From positions 1 through 64,000 of the forward strand of contig NZ_WOWP01000024.1 in NCBI RefSeq assembly GCF_009741375.1: a stretch of DNA of 64,000 bases. The letters run 5' to 3'. Every line of letters starts with the position of its first letter. The stretch's first letter is position 1. This DNA is from Flavobacterium rakeshii (lineage in GTDB: Bacteria > Bacteroidota > Bacteroidia > Flavobacteriales > Flavobacteriaceae). The notes beneath the pieces are model-generated. The model worked only from the letters and a program-made list of their open reading frames with translations, did no database searches and was not told the origin of the DNA. The translations under genes and the position numbers were made by a program. This document shows, piece after piece, positions 8,642 to 18,308 of this stretch.

Positions 8642-11572
8642 TTATTTAGACAGGGTGAAGTTTAGACCTACAGAGAAAGTTCTTGGCCTTGGAAAGTTAT
8701 TAAACCTGTCCATACCCGGATTATCAAGACCTGTAAGGTTAACCTCTGGGTCTGTACCATCGTAATTTGTAAATACTGCAAGGTTTTCACCTAACACATA
8801 TATTCTAAGCTTAGAACCGTTGTCCTTAAACGGAAAAGTATAACCAAGCGTTACCGTTTGAAGCCTGAAGAAAGATGCTTTCTCTATCCAGTAGCTTGAG
8901 AATGTTGGCGCCGAGTTGATCCCCGAACCGATAAAGTCATCAGGCACGTTGTATGCCGGTAATCTGTTTGATGTATAAAGCATCATGTTTGTTGCATTAA
9001 GTACTTCCTGACCAAACATACCGTAACTGGTAAACCCAAAGTCAAACTTATCGTATGTAAAGTTCATGCTTAGACCCATAATAAGATCCGGCTGAACATC
9101 ACCAATAGCTTTATCTTCCTCGCTTAAAATAAACTCTCCGTTCTCATCAAAACCTAAAAACTCTTTACCCCAAAACGTTCCTACAGGATAACCTTCGGCA
9201 ATGATTTGAGAGAACTGGTTAGACATACCCGAAAGTCCGTGAAGTGAACCACTGTAAATTACATCTGTATCATACGTTTGGTTAGATAATTTCTCAATCA
9301 TCTGTTTGTTATGAGAGAAGTTAGTATTTACACTCCATGTAAACTTATCGTTGTTAATAATATCGGCACTTAATGTAAGCTCTACCCCTTTGTTAGAAAG
9401 TTCACCTACGTTTGCAAGCATAGTACCCACTAAGTAAGGTGGCTGAGGTACCTGATAAGTGTATAATAAATCTTTAGTTGTTTTTGAGTAATACTCAAAC
9501 GAACCTGATATTCTGTTAAATAAAGTAAAGTCTAAACCTAAGTTAAGCTGTTGAGTTTCCTCCCATTTAAGATCAGGGTTAGGGTTTTGTGTTGGCGAAT
9601 AAGCAAGGCTCCATGAATCTGTAGCCGGGTTGTAGTAGCTATCCTGCCCCACTCCTAATATTGAAAGCGATTTGTACTCTCCAATACCATCCTGGTTACC
9701 GGTAACACCATAACCTGCTCTTATTTTAAGGTTTCCTAACCAGTCGTTAGACCAGTCCATAAAGTTCTCGTCAGAGATTCTCCACGCTACCGATGCAGAA
9801 GGGAATACCCCCCATTTGTTGTTTGCACCAAAACGACTTGAACCATCTCGTCTTACAGTTGCTGTTGCCATATACTTACCATCGTAAGAATAGTTTGCCC
9901 TACCGAAGAAAGAAACCAGGTTTGATTTCCCTTTGTAAGAGTAAACATCACCTAAACGGTAGTTGTAACCTGCTCCAAGATTGTTATAACCAAATAAATC
10001 TGTTTCAAAACCGCTACGCTGTGCTCCAAAACCTTCGTATACATTTTCAAGGTAAGAGTAACCCAGCATACCGTTTACACTGTGCTTACCAAACATTTTG
10101 TTATAGTTAAGGTACGCTTCAATCTGTGCTGTAGTGTACTCACCATATGTTTTTTGTCCGTAACCGTTTTCGGTTCTGCCTTCAAGTACAGCATAAGATG
10201 GTTTGTACTGATCGGCATTAAGAGCATTGTGTTCTAACGAAGTATTCACAACCGCTTTAAAGTCATTAAACAGGTTTACTTCTGTTTTAAAGTAACCAAG
10301 TAACCTGTGTCTTTTACTATCAGCAGTACGGTTAGTAAGTATCTCAACAGGGTTTTCGTATAATGTTCCTCCTACAGATGTAAAATCACCGTTTTCATCA
10401 TAAACAGGAATTGTAGGATTAAGATTAAACGAACGCTCAAAAATTCTGTAATCTACCGGATGCCATTTGTCAATATTAGCCATTAAGCCCATATCAAATT
10501 TAATAGCTTTATCTAAAGCATACTGATAAACACTAATATTACCGCTTAAACGCTCCATTCCCGAACGCTTAATGATACCCTCGTTATCAAAGTACTGAAG
10601 CGATGCACGAAGTCCGCCATCTTCAGAACCCGAATTAATACTAAGGCTGTGGTTTTGTGAATAAGCAGTTTGCTGAATTTCTTTTTGCCAGTTCGTATCT
10701 CCGCCATAATCAACAGCGTCCATTAGGTTGTTATCACGAACATAGGCTCTCCACTGGTTTGCAGAAAGAAGGTCTAAATTATTTGATGCTTTACCAACAC
10801 TGGTAAAACCGTTATATACTACAGAAAGTCCTTTTTTACCGCTTTTTGTTGTAATGATAATAACACCGTTAGCTCCTCTTGAACCATAGATAGCTGTAGC
10901 CGAAGCATCTTTAAGTACATCTATCGATTTGATATCTGAAGGTTGTACAACGTTAATATCTACACCAGCTACTCCGTCTACCACGATAAGCGGACTGTTA
11001 CTTGCCGTTAGCGAAGTACCACCTCTTAAACGAAGTGACGACCCACTACTTGGATCACCCGTATCCTGAACAACTGCTAAACCGGCAACTTTACCCTGCA
11101 GCACACGCTCGGTAGAAGTAACGTTACCTTTTACAAGGTCTTTTTCTCCTACTGTTGATATAGCTCCTGTTAAATCCTGTTTTCTCATGGTACCATAACC
11201 TACAGAAACCAGTTCTACAGCATCAAGCATCAATGCGCCTTCCTGTAAAGTAAGCTCAATGTTTGATGTGTTTTCATCTACGGTTACGCTTTGTGTTTCA
11301 TAACCTATAAAAGATATTTCCAGCGTACTGCCCACAGTAGCTGTAATAACAAATTTTCCGTCAATATCGGTAGCCACACTGTTTGTTGTACCTACCTCAA
11401 TTACCGACACCCCCGGCATACCCATACCGGTATTGTCGTTAATGGTACCAGATACCTGCTTTTTACCCTGTGCAAATGCAGCAACCGAAAGAAAAAGCAT
11501 GACAAATGTGAGTACCAGCGATTTATTAGCCCACACCTTGTGCAGGCCTGCTTTAGTATTTTTACTATTCAT
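8642..11572 (-). CDS. SusC/RagA-family TonB-dependent transporter
   Basis: The 976-residue protein starts with a signal peptide ending AAFAQ, then a carboxypeptidase-regulatory-like domain (about 40-115). A short TonB-box-like stretch (AVELVSVGYG) follows, then the plug with LRGGTSL, DGVAGVDI and GSRGANGVIIITTKSG, and finally a long beta-barrel ending in an aromatic-flanked strand. There is no N-terminal STN domain, so it is a transporter rather than a sigma-signalling receptor. It imports the oligosaccharide captured by the neighbouring SusD using TonB energy. The preceding minus-strand gene ends 30 bp upstream. Confidence 0.97.
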   Translation of the reverse strand: MNSKNTKAGLHKVWANKSLVLTFVMLFLSVAAFAQGKKQVSGTINDNTGMGMPGVSVIEVGTTNSVATDIDGKFVITATVGSTLEISFIGYETQSVTVDENTSNIELTLQEGALMLDAVELVSVGYGTMRKQDLTGAISTVGEKDLVKGNVTSTERVLQGKVAGLAVVQDTGDPSSGSSLRLRGGTSLTASNSPLIVVDGVAGVDINVVQPSDIKSIDVLKDASATAIYGSRGANGVIIITTKSGKKGLSVVYNGFTSVGKASNNLDLLSANQWRAYVRDNNLMDAVDYGGDTNWQKEIQQTAYSQNHSLSINSGSEDGGLRASLQYFDNEGIIKRSGMERLSGNISVYQYALDKAIKFDMGLMANIDKWHPVDYRIFERSFNLNPTIPVYDENGDFTSVGGTLYENPVEILTNRTADSKRHRLLGYFKTEVNLFNDFKAVVNTSLEHNALNADQYKPSYAVLEGRTENGYGQKTYGEYTTAQIEAYLNYNKMFGKHSVNGMLGYSYLENVYEGFGAQRSGFETDLFGYNNLGAGYNYRLGDVYSYKGKSNLVSFFGRANYSYDGKYMATATVRRDGSSRFGANNKWGVFPSASVAWRISDENFMDWSNDWLGNLKIRAGYGVTGNQDGIGEYKSLSILGVGQDSYYNPATDSWSLAYSPTQNPNPDLKWEETQQLNLGLDFTLFNRISGSFEYYSKTTKDLLYTYQVPQPPYLVGTMLANVGELSNKGVELTLSADIINNDKFTWSVNTNFSHNKQMIEKLSNQTYDTDVIYSGSLHGLSGMSNQFSQIIAEGYPVGTFWGKEFLGFDENGEFILSEEDKAIGDVQPDLIMGLSMNFTYDKFDFGFTSYGMFGQEVLNATNMMLYTSNRLPAYNVPDDFIGSGINSAPTFSSYWIEKASFFRLQTVTLGYTFPFKDNGSKLRIYVLGENLAVFTNYDGTDPEVNLTGLDNPGMDRFNNFPRPRTFSVGLNFTLSK

Positions 11573-11602
11573 CGAATGGTTTTTTAAGTTGATTGTGGTT
11601 TA

Positions 11603-12679
11603 TTAGTCCAGCTGCTTAAGCGGGATGGTAGTGTCTGAAATTGTTCTGTCAGTATTATCCTTAACCAGTACATGTATTTCGGTTACATCTACATTTTGCA
11701 GTGCAGACACCAGATTTACAAATCCTTTAATCTCACTTACACCACCTGTAATTTCGCCCGTAACCTCTACCGTACCTGCAGTAACTGTATAGATAAGGGT
11801 ATTAATCCCCGGTTCGTTGTTTGTTCTTATTATCCCTAAAAAGTCTTTTTTGCTAATTTGTTGAGGGAAGAATGTAAATACCGGTGGTGGTGGTGGAATA
11901 AACTCACCTGCATAAAGCACCTGATCTCCGCTTGTTGCAGCCCAGTCATCCTTAACAAAAAGGAAAGCAATGTTTTCCATTACATATCCGTCGGGAGCCT
12001 CATAATATTCCTGTGGTATAAGGTCCATTTTATAGATACCTCCACCCATGTTTTTTAACTGGGTTTTCTCAACCACTTCAGGAACCCATGACTGATATTC
12101 AACAGCTATATCCCAAAAGTTAAGTCCGCTGTGGAAATGTATACTTGTAGCATCTTCAAAACCTTCGGCCAGATTGGCATTGAAAAGAATACTTACACCT
12201 TCATCAATAAGCGGAGACGACGGGTATGATCTCCATAACTCCCCCGAACCGGCAAAAGATGAATAATCAGTATACGCAATGCTATGTACTTCAGACTGTA
12301 ATGCACCTGTAAGATCTTTTAACCTGAACCAAAATCCGGCACTAGCCGCAATATCTTCCGACGACATATTAAAGTACTCTGTAGGAGTAAGCGTAAAGCT
12401 CCATATCATATCCCCTTCATATGTAAGTTTTGCAAACTCTGAAGAGTTTTCCCAGTTTCCTGCATCCGGTTCAGACGGAGACCAAATCCATAAATAAACA
12501 TCCGATTCTGCCGCAAACGTTGTAGTGGAAAGGTCAAAAAACCAAGTCACTTCTTCGTCGTAAGCATATACTACAGGGAACGACCACATATCGTTTATAG
12601 ACCCTGCTGCCTCCTGTGCCTTGGCAACGCCCGGCAGTAAAACAAAAGCTAATACTATAAATTGTATAATTTTTTTCAT
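11603..12679 (-). CDS. Secreted SusE/F-position protein with two beta-domains
   Basis: This protein has a Sec signal peptide (MKKIIQF to GVAKAQ) with no lipobox Cys. Two similar beta-rich segments are visible. The first (about 30-150) contains VTWFFDLS and LWIWSPSEPDAGNW; the second (about 165-270) contains VSILFNANLAEG. A PPPPP linker and a C-terminal domain follow. Its place just before susC and the tryptophan-rich repeats suggest a surface glycan-binding accessory analogous to SusE/SusF, but I do not recognise a specific family. ATG 12679 is chosen over 12700 because it gives the clean signal peptide and an 8-bp gap after the preceding stop. Confidence 0.65.
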   Translation of the reverse strand: MKKIIQFIVLAFVLLPGVAKAQEAAGSINDMWSFPVVYAYDEEVTWFFDLSTTTFAAESDVYLWIWSPSEPDAGNWENSSEFAKLTYEGDMIWSFTLTPTEYFNMSSEDIAASAGFWFRLKDLTGALQSEVHSIAYTDYSSFAGSGELWRSYPSSPLIDEGVSILFNANLAEGFEDATSIHFHSGLNFWDIAVEYQSWVPEVVEKTQLKNMGGGIYKMDLIPQEYYEAPDGYVMENIAFLFVKDDWAATSGDQVLYAGEFIPPPPPVFTFFPQQISKKDFLGIIRTNNEPGINTLIYTVTAGTVEVTGEITGGVSEIKGFVNLVSALQNVDVTEIHVLVKDNTDRTISDTTIPLKQLD

Positions 12680-12686
12680 GTTGTCG

Positions 12687-13205
12687 TTAATTAACTGCAT
12701 TTAACTTAAACGAATAAGACACAAACGCAATGCCTTCTGACTTCCTTACTAACTGAAGCTCCATCTGTTCATTGCTACCAGGTACGGCTACCAGTCTAAG
12801 TTCATCGGTCATTAATGTTTTTTGAGCATCACTATATAAATAGATCTTTACTGCTTCGCCGTTTGGTTGTTGGAAAGCAGAACTTAATTTCCAATATCCG
12901 TTTGCCGGAAATAAAGGAGGCACATCACCCATTACTTCATAAGTAGTAGGTTCCATTTTATCGTCAACACTAAACCTTATTTTAAAATCTTCATAATTAA
13001 AATAAGCTCCCATGTTCTGTTCAGACGGTTCGATAGCGTTTGCCTTAGCATATTCATCTACCATCTTTAAACTCATTAAACCCCAGTCGCCATCCATTTT
13101 CTCATAAATGGTAACAGGATCTACATAACTACCATCATCAGGATCATTACAGCCTACCGCAATAAGCCCCATGATAGCTAACCCATAAATAATTTTGCTT
13201 CTCAT
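12687..13205 (-). CDS. Small lipoprotein, DUF5004/lipocalin-like, first gene of the polysaccharide locus
   Basis: The 172-residue lipoprotein (lipobox IAVGCND) has an acidic linker and then a compact beta-domain starting MDGDWGLMSL. It resembles the DUF5004 or lipocalin-like proteins found beside SusCD pairs in Flavobacteriia. The frame remains open 32 codons further upstream (to 13301), but the signal peptide fixes ATG 13205. The function is unknown; a surface glycan-handling or assembly role is guessed from context only. Confidence 0.65.
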   Translation of the reverse strand: MRSKIIYGLAIMGLIAVGCNDPDDGSYVDPVTIYEKMDGDWGLMSLKMVDEYAKANAIEPSEQNMGAYFNYEDFKIRFSVDDKMEPTTYEVMGDVPPLFPANGYWKLSSAFQQPNGEAVKIYLYSDAQKTLMTDELRLVAVPGSNEQMELQLVRKSEGIAFVSYSFKLNAVN

Positions 13206-13629
13206 AAATGTTGTTGTTTTGTTAGGTAATTTAGTTACTCCCCACAAAAAGGATATGACGAAACTAGTCCTTAAAAAACTCTTAAAAAAAACATTCAACA
13301 AAAATCAAGATAAATCAAGGTCATTTTTTAAAATAAAAAACTGATATACAATAAATTAATAAATTATCAATACTTAAAAAATCAAGTAGATGTTTAGACA
13401 ATTTCAAGCAGGTAAAAAATCAAATTAATAAGAATATCAAAATTTAATAAGTATATTTTTCCTAATTGTTTATATATTAAATGATTTTTTTATTGAGTTG
13501 AAAATTTTTACCGTACTTTTACCCTTCCAAAACAATCTGTTAAAAAAATCATTAAATTTTACCTTGATTAACAACTGCGCGAGGTAATGATGAGGTTATA
13601 ACACCTTGTTATGCGCTATTACGGCAGCA
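13206..13629. promoter_or_regulatory. Divergent promoter region of the polysaccharide locus
   Basis: This 424-bp very AT-rich gap separates the locus (minus) from its probable regulator (plus). No gene, terminator or exact TAnnTTTG box is evident. Its position makes it the likely binding region for the SusR-like regulator. Confidence 0.5.
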
Positions 13630-15237
13630 ATGAAAAAACACATCACCTTTCTCTTACTTTTTACCTGTTTCTCTTTGTTTAGTACACCAAAAGAGACCGA
13701 CCCCGTATTACAGGAATTGGATAAAGCTCTTGCCAATAAGGAGCAGTATGTAAAAAAGAAGTATGCAGCCATAGGCGAACTGAAAGTACATATAGAAAAG
13801 TTTAAACTTAGCGATGACAAAAAAGCTTTGTACAACACCTATATGTCTCTTTTTGACGAATACAAATCGTTTAAATATGATTCTGCCTATTATTATATCG
13901 AGCAGGCAAAGGACATGGCTTTTCATTTAAAAGATTCTGAACTGCTTGCCAAAGCCAAAATAAAGGAAGGTTTTGTATTACTATCTTCCGGATTGTTTAA
14001 AGAGGCTATTGATACGCTTTGCAGTATTAAAAATGAAGACCGACTGGATATAAAAACCCGTTATGAATATTTTTCGGTAAAGGCACGTGCTTATTATGAC
14101 CTTGCCGATTATACCCGCGACCCCCGTTATAACATCAATTACATACAAAAAGGCACAAAGTATATTGAGCAGGCCATAATGATTGTAGACACCAATACTA
14201 ATGAGTACTGGGCAGCCATTAGCCTGAAGCGCATGAAACAACAGGATCGCAAAGGTGCCGAATTTGCCTTTAGCTACTGGATTAACAATTACAAACTCCC
14301 TACAGAATATTATGGTATTGCCACATCAAGCCTCGGCTATATCTATTCTGAACAGGGTTTAAAGGAAAAAGGAATCCATTACCTGTGCCTCGCCGCTATT
14401 GCCGATGTAAAGAATGCAACTAAGGAAACCGTTGCTCTGCGTAATCTGGCTAACGAATTATTTAAAAGCGGCGACCTTGAAAAAGCCAACAGGTATATTA
14501 ACCTGGCAATGGACGATGCTACATTTTATGATGCCCGCCACCGTAAAATTGAAATATCAACCATACTACCTATTATAGAAAAAGCTCAGCTTAATAAGAT
14601 TAAAGATAAGAACGATATACTGGAAGCCGTGGTGATACTACTCGCTATATTATCGGTCATTATTATTATTTTCCTGGTTATTATCTTCAGGCAGCTTAAG
14701 GAACGAAATGCTTCACGAAAGGCAATGGCAGAATCGTATGCTAAACTACAGGAAATGAACAACAGTCTTAGCGAAGCTAATATCATTAAGGAAGAGTATA
14801 TTGCTTACTTTATAAAGGCTACCTCTGACTTTATAAATAAGATTGATCACTTACAAAAAAGTACCATACAGAAAATAATTTCCAAAAAAACCGACGAGGT
14901 TATTACCAGCCTTAAACGCTATAATGTAAAAAAGGAAAGGGAAAACCTGTTCCATCAGTTTGATGAGATTTTCCTGAAACTGTTCCCTTCTTTTATTGAG
15001 GACTTTAATACACTTTTCCCCGATAACCATAAAACCGTTATCAAGAAAGGGGAACTTTTAAATACCGAAATGCGCTTATTTGCCCTTTACAGACTGGGTA
15101 TACAGGATAGTAACCAGATAGCCGATTTCCTCGAACTATCGGTATCAACCGTTTACACTTACAAAACCCGTATTAAGAGTAAATCACATTGTAAGGAAAC
15201 CTTTGAGGAAAAAATTATGGCTATAAAAACCATATAG
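13630..15237 (+). CDS. SusR-like membrane-spanning transcriptional regulator (TPR + TM + DUF6377/HTH)
   Basis: The 535-residue protein has a signal peptide, then a periplasmic TPR-like helical region to about residue 320. One transmembrane segment follows (about 330-352, [20 protein letters not shown]), then a coiled coil and a cytoplasmic DNA-binding region ending in a LuxR-like helix-turn-helix ([20 protein letters not shown]). This is the architecture of SusR, the starch-locus activator of Bacteroides, and of DUF6377 proteins. The divergent position to the polysaccharide genes supports control of that locus by a periplasmic sugar. ATG 13630 starts the signal peptide, so the eight codons upstream are not used. 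Confidence 0.88.
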   Translation: MKKHITFLLLFTCFSLFSTPKETDPVLQELDKALANKEQYVKKKYAAIGELKVHIEKFKLSDDKKALYNTYMSLFDEYKSFKYDSAYYYIEQAKDMAFHLKDSELLAKAKIKEGFVLLSSGLFKEAIDTLCSIKNEDRLDIKTRYEYFSVKARAYYDLADYTRDPRYNINYIQKGTKYIEQAIMIVDTNTNEYWAAISLKRMKQQDRKGAEFAFSYWINNYKLPTEYYGIATSSLGYIYSEQGLKEKGIHYLCLAAIADVKNATKETVALRNLANELFKSGDLEKANRYINLAMDDATFYDARHRKIEISTILPIIEKAQLNKIKDKNDILEAVVILLAILSVIIIIFLVIIFRQLKERNASRKAMAESYAKLQEMNNSLSEANIIKEEYIAYFIKATSDFINKIDHLQKSTIQKIISKKTDEVITSLKRYNVKKERENLFHQFDEIFLKLFPSFIEDFNTLFPDNHKTVIKKGELLNTEMRLFALYRLGIQDSNQIADFLELSVSTVYTYKTRIKSKSHCKETFEEKIMAIKTI

Positions 15238-15305
15238 TCGTATCACTTTATACTTTTTTAGCAGTATTTAAGCTAAAATTAATGTTTGCTTTTCCTACAA
15301 ATGGG

Positions 15306-15313
15306 TAACTTTG
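15306..15313 (+). promoter_or_regulatory. -7 promoter box of the amino-acid permease
   Basis: TAACTTTG is an exact TAnnTTTG match ending 25 bases before ATG 15339. Confidence 0.6.
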
Positions 15314-15338
15314 TTACACTTACCTCAAATTACCTTAC

Positions 15339-16670
15339 ATGGGACTACAATCAAAAACTAAAAACCTGGGACTGGCAGAACTTATTGCCATTGCTTTGGG
15401 AGGAATGGTAGGCGGTGGTATATTCACCATATTAGGAATATCTGTAGCAATAATAGGAAACGTCACCCCTATTGCCATTATAGTGGGCGGTATTATAGCT
15501 TCGCTCGCTGCTTACTCTTATGTAAAACTCGGTGTATATTATAAAGATGAAGGTGCAACCTATGCCTTTTACAAAAAAACCTATCCCAAAACACCTTTCC
15601 TGGCTTCTGTTATAGGCTGGTATGTAATATTCGGGTACATAAGTACACTCGCGCTCTATGCCTATACCTTCTCTTCTTATGCCATTAGTAGTACTGATTT
15701 TTCAGACAACATGTGGATTCGTAAAGCCATCGCACTTGGAATTATAGGCCTGTTTACCACCATTAACCTTTGGAGTGTAAACGGTATGGGGAAAATTGAA
15801 GATATAATGGTATATACCAAACTGGTTTTACTTACCATAATATCGGTGGTACTTATGCAAAACGGAGATACCAGCTTTGCCAAATTTATGGAGACGATGA
15901 CTGTGGATGCCGAAAGATCCAGTATCATGAATATCCTTATCGTATCATCGGTCACCTTTGTTGCTTTTGAAGGATTTCAGCTCGTTATTAATGCCGTAAA
16001 CGAAATGAAAGACCCCGATAAAAATATCCCGAGAGCCATATACAGTGCCATAGTACTGGCTGTACTGATATATGTGGTAATATCTATGGGGGCATTATTT
16101 GCCATACCTGCCGAAAAAATTATTGAGAACAAAGAATACGCCTTGGCATCGGGCGCGGGTGAAGTATTGGGTAAACTAGGCAGTACCATAGTTATAGCAG
16201 GGGCTTTACTAGCAACCAGCAGCGCCATTAGCGGGACCGTATTTGGAGCATCAAGACAGTTGGCAGCCATTGCAGATGATGGTTATTTCCCGGATATACT
16301 AACCAAAAGAACAAACCAAATTCCTAAAAATGCTACCCTTTTTATGGCAGCTTTTGCTGGTGTATTAATCCTTATTGGCGGACTGGAACTTATACTGGAG
16401 TTTGGTAGCGTTACCTTTTTACTGGTGTCATTATTAATGGCTATTGCCAATTATAAAATAAAAGACAAAACAAAATCATCGGCGGTTATTACCGTGTTAG
16501 CCATTGCCGGACTCTCTTTGGGCAGCATCCTTATTTTATACTACGAACTTAAAAACAAATGGGAACAAATGGCTGCCATTGTAGTGCTTTACCTGTTGCT
16601 TACAGCCGGAGCATGGTTTTACTCCAAAAGGCATCAGAAAAAAATACAACACAAAAACGCAGAAAATTAA
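15339..16670 (+). CDS. APC-superfamily amino acid permease
   Basis: The 443-residue protein has about 12 hydrophobic segments. The first helix carries the APC glycine signature (ALGGMVGGGIFTILG), and the family's FVAFEGFQ segment is in helix 6 (VSSVTFVAFEGFQLVINA). It is predicted to move amino acids or polyamines across the inner membrane. It has its own promoter and is not obviously part of the neighbouring polysaccharide locus. The substrate cannot be told from the sequence. Confidence 0.88.
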   Translation: MGLQSKTKNLGLAELIAIALGGMVGGGIFTILGISVAIIGNVTPIAIIVGGIIASLAAYSYVKLGVYYKDEGATYAFYKKTYPKTPFLASVIGWYVIFGYISTLALYAYTFSSYAISSTDFSDNMWIRKAIALGIIGLFTTINLWSVNGMGKIEDIMVYTKLVLLTIISVVLMQNGDTSFAKFMETMTVDAERSSIMNILIVSSVTFVAFEGFQLVINAVNEMKDPDKNIPRAIYSAIVLAVLIYVVISMGALFAIPAEKIIENKEYALASGAGEVLGKLGSTIVIAGALLATSSAISGTVFGASRQLAAIADDGYFPDILTKRTNQIPKNATLFMAAFAGVLILIGGLELILEFGSVTFLLVSLLMAIANYKIKDKTKSSAVITVLAIAGLSLGSILILYYELKNKWEQMAAIVVLYLLLTAGAWFYSKRHQKKIQHKNAEN

Positions 16671-16859
16671 ACATCCGTTATTTATCTCAAAATTTTATGT
16701 TTCATTATTAATATTTTAATAATAAACGAATCAATATTTTATGGGATATTTTACTTTTATTTGAATTTTTACAGGCAATAACATTTTCATGAAGTGCGGG
16801 AGCTGATGGGAAAATTGTTCTGCTGCTTATAAGCCGAATAATTATTAAAAACCATAAAA

Positions 16860-18146
16860 ATGAAAACCACTTACTTGAAACAGTTCGCTGCCCTGCTTAT
16901 GGCTGGAGCGATTTGTTCATGCTCAAATGATTTTGAGCCCGTTTCTGAAGATGCTGCAACATCTCAGGACACCACAAAAGTGACAACAAAGGCCTTTCTT
17001 AGTCTGCCGATTAGTTACACAGACGAAAGTAGCTTTGTAAACTCACTATCATCGTATGGCTTCTTAGAACCAGACGACATTAACCTTAACCGCTCTGGTA
17101 CAAAAAGCGGTTACAACAGCGTTTACGGATTTAACATTCCGTCGGCAAACCAGGTTACCGGTTTCAAATGGAACAGCGGTGACGAAGATACAGAAGAATG
17201 GCGCCCACAGGGACTAACCGGTTTTAACTGGGGCGGTCGTAAATTCCTTTTGGCTACATGGTATGGTGTTGGTCCCGGTACTATTTCGGGAGTTTACAAC
17301 CAGCACAAAGGTGTTCGTGTTGCACTTGTTGATATTACCGATATGAATAATATCACCTACAGGCATATTCTTTTAGTACAGGACAAAAACAACATGAACA
17401 ACAGCAACCTGTACAGATCTACAAACTCTTACGATCAGTTAGACCTGTTTTGCCCAGTTACTATCCACGCAGGTGGTGTAGCCTATTCTAACAACAAAAT
17501 TTATGTTGTAGACACCAAACTGGGCATGCGTGTGTTTGACATCAGAAAACTTATTGCAGTTTCGGGAGACAGTACTAAAAGCCGTATAGGTCGTGAGACA
17601 GACGGTACGCTAAAAGCATTCAACTATTCTTATGTGCTTCCTCAAATTGGTTATTATGACATAGACAATGCCAATCCGTACTCGTGTATCTCTTTAGGTA
17701 CAGGTAATAATGGTGAGGCAAGACTATGGACAGGTCAATACCTTACTCCGGATGATAATCAGACTCCTAAAATTTATGGATTTGCGCTTAACTCAAACGG
17801 ACAAATCAACACAGGGCAATCAGTACAGCAACTTGAACCACAGGATAACGCTACCGGAAACAACGGACCGGTATATCGTGTACAGGGGGTTTACAGAAAA
17901 GGACAGGCTTCTACCAGTTTAGTAACCACTACAGGAAACAGCAGTTACGAAGGCTCTACCGCTCGTTTGGTACGTCATTACAGTGGTGACGGTGCCGGAA
18001 CACGTTTCCGCTGGCCACATGGTGCAGAAGATTTATACTACGACAGCAGTACAGGTTACCTGTGGAATCTTACCGAATATGAAAGTTCTAAATACGGACA
18101 GGACAACCGTTGCGTATTTGCAGTACGATACAGCGATTATGATTAA
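16860..18146 (+). CDS. Secreted lipoprotein of unknown function
   Basis: The 428-residue product has a lipoprotein signal with a double Cys (GAICSCSND) and a Thr/Ser-rich linker. A large domain rich in Trp, Tyr and Gly follows, with segments such as WRPQGLTGFNWGG, VRVALVDITD and KIYVVDTKLGMRVFDIRKL. Short strands ending in DTK or DIR recur, as in beta-propellers. I do not recognise the family; a catalytic role is not visible. The gene is monocistronic, with a 189-bp AT-rich leader region and a hairpin terminator. Confidence 0.75.
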   Translation: MKTTYLKQFAALLMAGAICSCSNDFEPVSEDAATSQDTTKVTTKAFLSLPISYTDESSFVNSLSSYGFLEPDDINLNRSGTKSGYNSVYGFNIPSANQVTGFKWNSGDEDTEEWRPQGLTGFNWGGRKFLLATWYGVGPGTISGVYNQHKGVRVALVDITDMNNITYRHILLVQDKNNMNNSNLYRSTNSYDQLDLFCPVTIHAGGVAYSNNKIYVVDTKLGMRVFDIRKLIAVSGDSTKSRIGRETDGTLKAFNYSYVLPQIGYYDIDNANPYSCISLGTGNNGEARLWTGQYLTPDDNQTPKIYGFALNSNGQINTGQSVQQLEPQDNATGNNGPVYRVQGVYRKGQASTSLVTTTGNSSYEGSTARLVRHYSGDGAGTRFRWPHGAEDLYYDSSTGYLWNLTEYESSKYGQDNRCVFAVRYSDYD

Positions 18147-18169
18147 TTGATTGTTTTGTTATCTGTTTT

Positions 18170-18207
18170 TCAAAGCACTTATGTGGCATTCACACAAGTG
18201 CTTTTTT
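18170..18207 (+). terminator. Rho-independent terminator
   Basis: AAAGCACTT (18172-18180) pairs with AAGTGCTTT (18196-18204). An inner GTG/CAC stem and a T-run complete it. It closes the lipoprotein gene. Confidence 0.8.
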
Positions 18208-18308
18208 ATGTATATAATCGAATAACTCTTTTTTAATCAAAATCTTACCAATATAATTGATATATTTAAAGTCATCAATCATTAAATCAATTATTAAAAC
18301 TGTAAGAA

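Noticed and set aside
9793..10110. 105-codon plus-strand frame inside susC
   Set aside because: It is antisense to conserved barrel-coding sequence with no independent promoter or homology visible.
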